Below, one piece after another: positions 17,836 through 25,600 of a stretch of 64,000 nucleotides of DNA. The translations under genes and the position numbers were made by a program. The stretch lies in NCBI RefSeq assembly GCF_003063375.1, contig NZ_NERY01000001.1, positions 1-64,000 of the forward strand. Direction: 5' to 3'. The notes under the pieces are model-generated. The model made no database searches. It saw only the letters and a program-made list of their open reading frames with translations, and was not told where the DNA came from. This DNA comes from Limnohabitans sp. MMS-10A-178 (GTDB taxonomy: Bacteria > Pseudomonadota > Gammaproteobacteria > Burkholderiales > Burkholderiaceae_C). The stretch's first letter is position 1. Each line of letters starts with the position of its first letter.

Positions 17836-18993
17836 CTAGTTGGTGTGTTCTTTAACACTCGCTACGATAAGGCTGAGCACCCCCCAAAGGATCATTCCGA
17901 GTATAAAAATCATCCCGATCGAACGGATACGCCTGGGTTCCATGGCCTTGTCAGGAGTATGGGGCTGAACCAGTCTTTCGAGGTAGAGTTGCTTCCGCTG
18001 TGCTTCGTTACGCGCACTGTCTAAGGATGCCATCGCTGTTGCTAATTGTCTGTCAGCAAAGGATTTTTCCAACTGCAACTGGTCATAGGCCTTAGCTTTT
18101 GCGCTGAACGACTTGAGTTGTCCATATACCTTTCCAGATTCTTCGGTTATTTCATTACGCAACGATTCGGCACGGTATATCAGAGCAGATATCTGCGGAT
18201 TTTCAGGTGAAATTTTTCGTAACTGTGCTATTTGCGTCTCTGTTCTGAGCAGATCCTCGCGCATCTTGGACACACCCTGAAGTTGAAGCATAGACTGACG
18301 ATCAGGATCAAATACCTCCTGACCATCTCTATATGCAGATAGAGCCGCAGCAGCATCTTTGGCACGATCTTCCGCTTTGAGTACCTCTCGTTCTGCCACC
18401 TGGATAAGGTCCAATCTTGCTCGGGTGTTTAAGTTGTTGACTAGCCGCTCGCTCATCTGCAGCAGCAAGTCGTTGAAATCATGAGCTTCACTTGCACTGT
18501 ATGCCCGTACATATAGGGTTGTGATCGACGAAACAGTATCGTAATCTACTTGCACATACTTACGGTAATGCTTGTAAAACGCTTCAAAACTGTCGTCCCA
18601 ACTCAAGCCGGGGAAACGGTTGAAGACATCAATACTGCTAGAGGATAAGGTCTTACGGATCTGTAGTTGCTGATCAAGTTCGCGCAACGCATCGCGAGAT
18701 AACAAGTAATCATGTACAGAGTAAGTGTCGTCTTGCGAGCGGGTAAAGCCTGTGCTTTGTAGCAGCGCACCCAGAGTACTTTGAGTCTGGCGTTGTGGGT
18801 TGCGGACCACAAATCGTGACTCTGATATATAAATATCCGACGCGATAAATCCAAAGTACACGCTTGCACTTAATGTTGGAATGGCTACAATGGCTATGAA
18901 AATTCTATTGAACCTGCCAATCTGGCCCTTTAAGCGGTTAACCCAGTTTGTGCCGGAAGTGGCGACGGTATCAGCCATTGCAGGGAAGTTCAT
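17836..18993 (-). CDS. kpsE: Capsule export inner-membrane protein (KpsE/CtrB/BexC type)
   Basis: A 385-residue polysaccharide co-polymerase-type protein with one membrane segment near residues 30-52, a long alpha-helical periplasmic region with charged repeats, and a second segment near 355-377. The motif ESRFVVRNPQRQ just after the first segment, followed by a SxLGALLQSTGF-like stretch and DDTYSVHDYLLSRDAL, is characteristic. It links the ABC exporter to the outer-membrane lipoprotein encoded at 2902-4068. Its start overlaps the preceding glycosyltransferase stop by four bases. Confidence 0.92.
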   Translation of the reverse strand: MNFPAMADTVATSGTNWVNRLKGQIGRFNRIFIAIVAIPTLSASVYFGFIASDIYISESRFVVRNPQRQTQSTLGALLQSTGFTRSQDDTYSVHDYLLSRDALRELDQQLQIRKTLSSSSIDVFNRFPGLSWDDSFEAFYKHYRKYVQVDYDTVSSITTLYVRAYSASEAHDFNDLLLQMSERLVNNLNTRARLDLIQVAEREVLKAEDRAKDAAAALSAYRDGQEVFDPDRQSMLQLQGVSKMREDLLRTETQIAQLRKISPENPQISALIYRAESLRNEITEESGKVYGQLKSFSAKAKAYDQLQLEKSFADRQLATAMASLDSARNEAQRKQLYLERLVQPHTPDKAMEPRRIRSIGMIFILGMILWGVLSLIVASVKEHTN

Positions 18994-20138
18994 TGAGCAA
19001 AGTTCTTTCTTTGATAGGTTGACATCATACTTCCGTATAAATTGAGAACTCTCTGTATCATGAGGTCAACATTAAATTCTTGTAGGTAACGCTTACGTGC
19101 GGCGTTACCGAAGCGATCGCGCAATTCGTCATCAGTCAGAATACTAGTTAATCCCGCAGCGAGAGCCGCTGGATTGCTAACAGGTACGTTAAGTCCAGTC
19201 AATCCGTGTACGTTGACCCAAGGAACTCCTGAACCGGAAATATCACTTGCAACGATTGGCTTACTCATTAACATGGCTTCCAACATAGCAACTCCGTAGG
19301 CTTCTGCACGAACATTTGAAGGCATACAAAATACACTGCATGCCTCAAGTAGGCTCAAAAGATTGTCTTGATGGACATGGCCTAAAAGCGCTATTCTACT
19401 ATTTAAGCCACGTCGTATAACTAGCTCTTGGTATTCGTTTAGGAGTTCTCCGCTGCCGCCAATGAAGACAACGCAGTCCTGGGGCAAGTACGCCGCAGCA
19501 TCGATCAATACGTCGAAGCCCTTGTAATAAGTCATTCGCCCAATAGCAAGGACAATGCGTCTGCCGCCAGCTAGTTGCCGGTATGCTGCCACTTTGGCTG
19601 AGTCTGCCCCTTCAACACGGTCTGTGATGCCAATGGGTACCACCCTAACCTTGTGACGCCAAGGCTGGAGCGGATAGGAATCCTCGAAATATGAGTGACT
19701 GGTAGCAATGACCATATCTGCCCTGCGAAGGATCCATTCTTGCAATGGCTCATACAGTTTTAAAGCCCAGCGCTGGCGAATCACGTCACTATGCCAATGG
19801 ACCACCAGGCGACCTTGGGGTCGCGCCAGCAACACGGCCATGGCGGCCATTGGGTCTGGCATATGCAAGTGAATAATTTCGCAATCAGTGGCGAGGCGAC
19901 GAAGGTGAAAAACCATTGACGGAGCAATCGAAGTGGAAAGCACGGTGCCTAGAGAGCCCGAACGACAGATACGATATCCGCTGGCAGCTTTGTCTTGCGT
20001 TTTCCACAGCTTCTGATTTGAACATAATACGTCTGTGGGGACGCCCGCTCGGTTTAGCCCTTCAGTCAGCTCCCACGCTACAGATTCGATACCTCCCATC
20101 ACAGGTGGATAGAACTTACTAATCTGAAGGACTCGCAT
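18990..20138 (-). CDS. GT4-family glycosyltransferase
   Basis: A 382-residue GT4 enzyme. The N-terminus RVLQISKFYPPVMGGIESV is the classic acceptor-side glycine loop; the donor side has LAIGRMTYYKGFDVLIDAAA and AEAYGVAMLEAM, the E-x7-E motif. No membrane segments are seen, so it should work at the cytoplasmic face. It lies four bases after the neighbouring GT4 gene and overlaps kpsE. Linkage and donor (possibly GDP-mannose or its derivatives, given the locus) cannot be assigned. Confidence 0.88.
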   Translation of the reverse strand: MRVLQISKFYPPVMGGIESVAWELTEGLNRAGVPTDVLCSNQKLWKTQDKAASGYRICRSGSLGTVLSTSIAPSMVFHLRRLATDCEIIHLHMPDPMAAMAVLLARPQGRLVVHWHSDVIRQRWALKLYEPLQEWILRRADMVIATSHSYFEDSYPLQPWRHKVRVVPIGITDRVEGADSAKVAAYRQLAGGRRIVLAIGRMTYYKGFDVLIDAAAYLPQDCVVFIGGSGELLNEYQELVIRRGLNSRIALLGHVHQDNLLSLLEACSVFCMPSNVRAEAYGVAMLEAMLMSKPIVASDISGSGVPWVNVHGLTGLNVPVSNPAALAAGLTSILTDDELRDRFGNAARKRYLQEFNVDLMIQRVLNLYGSMMSTYQRKNFAQ

Positions 20139-20142
20139 ATCA

Positions 20143-21243
20143 CTACATCCTCAGACCGGACTGTGAAAGTGCTGTTGCCAGACGCTCTGCAGTGTTTGAC
20201 CAACGAAATAGGGTTGCGCGATTTCTTCCAGCTGATGATAGCTGAGCAAATAGCAAGTCGTCAACGCTGACACGTCTGATAGCTTCAGCAATTCCGTCGA
20301 CATCTTTGGGTTTTACATAAAGGGCCGCATCTCCGCAGGTTTCTGGAAGAGCGCCCGCGTCAGAAGCGATAACTGGGCAACCCATCACCATTGCCTCTAG
20401 TGGGGGTAACCCAAAGCCTTCGTACAAAGAAGGAAAAACTAGTGCACGAGCGCCTTGATACAACATGCAAAGAGTCTTGTCGTTTATTGAGCCCACGTCG
20501 ATAACGTCTGATGTTATTTTAGGGCCTATGGGGGCGAATACAGTCGGATTGCTCCCACCCACAACTACCAGTGGAAGACGGTCGGTCGGTAAACTGGCGT
20601 GAGCCTGCATCAGTCCATTGAGATTCTTATTTGGATTTTTGCTGCCAACTGCCAAAATGTATTTCCCAGGTGACAGAGCATATTTATTTAAATATTCTTC
20701 GAGTTCTTTTGCCGTTATGCTTCGATTATCAAAGTGATCTGCCGCGTTAGGCATTACTAACAACTTCTCAGGTTTCAAATTAAGAACACTCATAAGTCTT
20801 ATCCGTGAGAACTCCGATACGGTTAGAACAAAATCAGAATGGCGCGAAATACGTCGATAAAGCCAGCGATACCAAAAAACAAACGCTAATTTATATGCAG
20901 AAGGCGTATCAAATACTGCTGCATCGTGCATGAGACAGATTTGTCGATTGAAAAAGGCAGGCGCACTACCTGATAGATTGAGCAACAAGTGGCCTTTGGC
21001 TGCTTGAGGAAGAATTAGCTGCTCCCAAATATGTAATGGCAAACCCTTGGGCCCTACCTCTTTTTCATGAATCCGACTAAGACCTAGGTGCCGAGATCCT
21101 GGAGGCAAGAAAATAGTAATTTCAGCAGCCTCTGCAATAATATCTAATTCACGGACTAACTGCTCGGCGACGCGCTGAACACCCGTAAATCTTTGCGCAG
21201 CAAACTTACCATTAATTGCCAATTGTTTAGTCAAAGTTATCAA
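20143..21243 (-). CDS. GT4-family glycosyltransferase (mannosyltransferase-like)
   Basis: A 366-residue GT4 protein beginning near RFTGVQRVAEQLVREL, a motif shared with the two GT4 modules of the giant fusion protein (NTGMQRVV and NTGIQRVV). The donor domain has LAVGSKNPNKNLNGLMQAHA and YEGFGLPPLEAM. No ATG opens this frame near the 5' end; TTG at 21243 is used here and TTG at 21234 is an alternative. It is the second gene of the right unit, 161 bases after the sugar-phosphate transferase. Confidence 0.85.
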   Translation of the reverse strand: MITLTKQLAINGKFAAQRFTGVQRVAEQLVRELDIIAEAAEITIFLPPGSRHLGLSRIHEKEVGPKGLPLHIWEQLILPQAAKGHLLLNLSGSAPAFFNRQICLMHDAAVFDTPSAYKLAFVFWYRWLYRRISRHSDFVLTVSEFSRIRLMSVLNLKPEKLLVMPNAADHFDNRSITAKELEEYLNKYALSPGKYILAVGSKNPNKNLNGLMQAHASLPTDRLPLVVVGGSNPTVFAPIGPKITSDVIDVGSINDKTLCMLYQGARALVFPSLYEGFGLPPLEAMVMGCPVIASDAGALPETCGDAALYVKPKDVDGIAEAIRRVSVDDLLFAQLSSAGRNRATLFRWSNTAERLATALSQSGLRM

Positions 21244-21404
21244 TATTCATAAATTGTTTCATTATGCACCTAACGAACTGATCAATAAGATTTGACCCTA
21301 TAACCATAGTTATTAAATTGGGATGTTTGGCTTCTGTTTGTCTACACCTTCATGCATTTTGTACAAGAACTTCATATTTGCAGGCAAGCTTTACGGAAGG
21401 AAAA

Positions 21405-22553
21405 TCAGTCCCCAGACGCTTTACCCAAGGGCGCTGGCTTGATCAACACAAATTTGAAAGGCGAACAAAATGTGAAACGCACCATCCTGGCATAAATGGT
21501 CGTATAGCCTATGAACAAGCAAAAAACGGCAGAAAAGGAAAGCAAAATATTGTTGTGCACCAGAGCAGCAATAATGACAGCCGGCAGAGTCATCAACCCG
21601 ATCAGAAGGCCCGTAATGGAGTTGTGGGCATTATCCGAGTGTCCAGAAAACCAGCGACGAACGTAACGTTGCTTGAGCAAACTGTGAAAATGTAGCCTAT
21701 CTGGGTGACCAGGATTAAGATGCTTGATCCAACGGCGATAAATACTGAAGAGCACTTCGGTAATAGGATGCAAACAAATCAATAGCGCTGAAAATGCTGA
21801 TACTCCGGGATTGCGCTCGACCAGCATTACAGCCACCCAAGCCACTGAAAAGCCTAAAAAGTAGGCGCCTCCATCACCCAAGAAAATTTTGCCTAGAGGC
21901 CAGTTAACCCAAAAGAAACCAAAAACACAGGAGGCCAGGACAAATGCGGTGCTGGCAAGGAGGGTGTCGCCCACTTGCCAAGAGATCAGGGCAAAGCCGA
22001 ATAATGCTATTGCGATCATGGTGCTTGCTAGACCGTTGAAGCCATCAATGATGTTGATGCTGTTGGCCGCGCCGCCAACAGCAAAAGCGGTGAACGCGAC
22101 AGATACCAGTGTAAAGCTGAGCAAATAATCCAAGCCCCAGACGTCAACCCGAGAGATAGAGTACCCAGTGATATAGCAGGCTAGCAGACCCGAAACTATG
22201 GTCGCCATCAGGCGATGCATAATGCTGACGCGTTTGGTAATGTCTTCCAGCACGCCAAAGATAAAGGCTGGCATTCCTGCAATCAGGATTGGCGCAATAA
22301 GAGCCTGGACATCTAAAGTTGCCTTGTTACAAGCAAATAACAGCCCCAGCACAATTGGCACACCGCCGATGCGGGGCGCTGGAGCAATATGGGACTTCTG
22401 TACACCATCCATATGGTCCATGGTTAGGGAACCATGCAACCACTTTGTCAGCACCAGTATCACGCACAATACAAAGCTGGTAGCCATACCCCAAGTAGCA
22501 ACGTACAAGTTAGAGTATGAAAAAATACCAACTATAGCTTCAATTAATGTCAT
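21405..22553 (-). CDS. Undecaprenyl-phosphate sugar-1-phosphate transferase (WecA/MraY superfamily)
   Basis: A polytopic protein of 382 residues with about ten hydrophobic segments. Family motifs are present: APRIGGVPIVLGL near residue 60, INIIDGFNGLAS and LGDGGAYFLGF, plus the histidine loop HPDRLHFHSLLKQR near the C-terminal part. Such enzymes start a glycan by moving a HexNAc-1-phosphate from its UDP carrier to undecaprenyl phosphate. It is the first gene of the right unit, which makes it the likely initiator of this polysaccharide. ATG at 22553 is preferred; a TTG at 22601 would add 16 residues. Confidence 0.88.
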   Translation of the reverse strand: MTLIEAIVGIFSYSNLYVATWGMATSFVLCVILVLTKWLHGSLTMDHMDGVQKSHIAPAPRIGGVPIVLGLLFACNKATLDVQALIAPILIAGMPAFIFGVLEDITKRVSIMHRLMATIVSGLLACYITGYSISRVDVWGLDYLLSFTLVSVAFTAFAVGGAANSINIIDGFNGLASTMIAIALFGFALISWQVGDTLLASTAFVLASCVFGFFWVNWPLGKIFLGDGGAYFLGFSVAWVAVMLVERNPGVSAFSALLICLHPITEVLFSIYRRWIKHLNPGHPDRLHFHSLLKQRYVRRWFSGHSDNAHNSITGLLIGLMTLPAVIIAALVHNNILLSFSAVFCLFIGYTTIYARMVRFTFCSPFKFVLIKPAPLGKASGD

Positions 22554-22699
22554 TGGAAAATGAGCACAAGAACTAAACCACAATATCGGTTCCGAGCTCA
22601 AGTTACTTTCTTGGGCCTAGCTTAGCACAATGAGAATGCAAAGTATATGTAGCGCGAATCAAGGGCTTAGATTTCTAATTCATTTTGCACTATTCTACT

Positions 22700-25600
22700 T
22701 TAAACTTTAATACTCTTTTTCAGCGCCACACCTGTGAGCGTACCCAGCTTCACCACCTGCTCGGGCGTAGCGCTGGCCACCACTTGGCCGCCGGCTTTGC
22801 CGCCTTCGGGGCCTAGGTCTAGTATCCAGTCGGCTTCCGCTATGACGTCTAGGTCGTGCTCTATAACCAACACGCTGTGGCCAGCGTTGACCAAGCGGTG
22901 CAGCACATGGATGAGTTTGTCTACGTCGGCCATGTGAAGGCCCACGGTGGGTTCGTCTAGTACGTAGAGGGTGTGCGGGGCTTTGTTGCCGCGCTTGCCT
23001 ACTTCGTCTCGCACCTTGGTGAGCTCGGTCACCAGCTTGATGCGCTGCGCTTCGCCACCGCTTAAGGTGGGTGAGGGTTGGCCCAAGGTGAGGTAGCCCA
23101 GGCCTACGTCTTTGAGCAGTTGCAGAGGGTGGGCTATGGAGGGCATGGTTTCAAAGAAGCCCACTGCTTCGTCTACTTCCATTTTGAGCACATCGCCTAT
23201 GCTTTTGCCGCGCCAAGTTACGGCCAAAGTTTCGGGGTTGAAGCGCGCGCCGTGGCAGGCTTCGCAGGGTACTTTTACATCTGGCAGGAAGCTCATTTCT
23301 ATGGTTCTTAAGCCTTGACCTTCGCAGGTGTGGCATCGGCCTTCGCCTGTGTTGAAGCTGAACCTACCTGCCGCATAACCCCTTGCCTTTGCCTCTAATG
23401 TTTCGGCGAATAATTTTCTAATGGTGTCCCAAAAACCGATGTAGGTGGCGGGGCAGCTGCGAGGGGTTTTGCCAATGGGGGTTTGGTCTACTTCTAGAAC
23501 GCGGTCTATGGCTTCGAAGCCTTTGAGTTGTGTGCAGCCGGTGAGTTGGGGAAACTTGCCTGCAGCTTGTTCGTCTCTGCCAGCTTTGGTGGCGCGTTGG
23601 CTTACGTGGGTTTGCACGTTGGCTAACAACACGTCTCGTGCCAGCGTAGATTTGCCAGAGCCGCTTACGCCTGTTACGGCTACTAGGCGTTGGAGAGGAA
23701 TTTGAACGTTGACGTTTTGTAGGTTGTGGAGGTTGGCGCCTTTTAGTTCAAGCCAGTTGAGTGGGTTCTGCATTGACCTTCTGGCTTGCAGCGGGTGCTT
23801 CATGGCGTGCAGCAAGTATTTGCCTGTTTGCGAATCTGCTGCGCCGGTAATGTCTTTCACGCTGCCTTGCGCTACCAGCCTTCCTCCGCGCTTGCCGGCG
23901 CTGGGGCCAATGTCGATGATGTGGTCTGCGCGCCGAATGGTATCTTCGTCGTGCTCTACCACCACCAGTGTGTTGCCTTTGTCGCCTAGCTTGTGAAGTG
24001 CGTTGAGCAATATTTGGTTGTCGCGTGCGTGCAGTCCAATTGTGGGTTCGTCTAGCACGTAGCACACGCCTTGCAAGTTGCTGCCCAGTTGGGCGGCCAG
24101 CCTAATGCGCTGCGCTTCGCCGCCGCTCAGGGTGGGTGCGCCGCGGTCTAGGGTGAGGTAGCCCAAGCCTACTTCTTCTAAGAACTCTAGGCGGCTTTCA
24201 ATTTCTGGCAGCAGGTCGCGTGCTATGTCTTGTTCGCGTTGCGTTAGTTCGTTGGCTTTGCTTGCATTTCCTTTCGCCAGGCTTTGCACCCACTTGCGCA
24301 CATCCGTTACGCTCATGCTGGCAATGTCGGTAATGGGCAAATGTTGTGTGGTGAACTTCACATGGCGCGCTGTGGCGTTAAGGCGCGTGCCTTCGCAGTG
24401 CGGGCACACGTGTTCTATGAGGTCTTCAATTTCTGGCTCGGCAAAACTTTGCTCACGGCCTTTGTTGTCGTCGTCTCTTATAGAGTCGTCAAACACTTTG
24501 CGCTGGTCTTTGGTGAGTTGCACACCCGTGCCCACACACTCGGGGCACCAGCCGTGTTTGCTGTTGTAACTAAACAGGCGCGGGTCTAGTTCGTTGTATG
24601 ACGTGCTGCACACGGGGCAGGCGCGGAGTGTGGAGAACACTTGCAGTTTGCCAATGTGGGATGTTTGGGGAAATGCTTCTGGCTTTTCTAGCTTGGTGCC
24701 TTGGGTCCTTAGGTTTTCGGCCTCTTGCATGGCTTCTTGCAGGCCATCTAGTTGGCTAAGCACATGCACTACGCCTTTGCCTAGCTCCAAAGTTTTGGTG
24801 AGTGCTTCACGCAGTTGTTTTTCTTGATCGGCGCTTACTTTGAGGCTGGCCACTGGCAGCTCTATGGTGTGTTCTTTGAAACGGTCAATGCGCGGGAAGT
24901 TTGTGGTGGGCAAGAAATTGCCATCTACCCTTAAGTGTGTGTAGCCGCGTGGCCGCGCCCAATCGGCTAGCTCGGTGTACACACCTTTGCGGTTCATGAC
25001 CAAAGGCGCCAGCAAACCAATGTGCTGGCCCTTGAAGTTTTTAAGCAACTGCGCTGCAATGCTGTCGGGCGTTTGAGGTTGCACTGCGGCGTTGTCGTGA
25101 ATGCAATGTTGCGTGCCTAGCTTCACGTATAAAAGTCTGAGGAAGTGCCACACTTCTGTGGTGGTGCCTACGGTGCTTTTGCGGCCGCCGCGTGAGAGGC
25201 GTTGCTCAATGGCCACTGTGGGGGGAATGCCGTATACCGCGTCTACTTCTGGCCTTCCGGCTGGTTGCACGATGCTGCGTGCGTAGGCGTTGAGACTTTC
25301 TAAGTATCTGCGTTGGCCTTCGTTGAACAGAATGTCGAAAGCCAATGTTGATTTACCCGAACCGCTGACGCCGGTGATGACGTTGAATTGGCCCCTTGGA
25401 ATATTCACACTCAAGTTCTTGAGGTTGTGCTCTTTGGCATTAACAATCCGAATACTATTTTGCTCAGCCAATTCAGCGGGTGATCGGGTTGCGCCGGGTA
25501 ACGATTTCGTGTCAGCGTATGAGGCACCCGGCGTAACCCGGTCGCCCGATGAATTGGCGACCTCAGAAGTCTTCAGCAACCCACCCAACTCCCCCATGGC

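Noticed and set aside
25467..25558. Hairpin in uvrA read as a terminator
   Set aside because: It lies in the middle of an intact reading frame and has no T tract.
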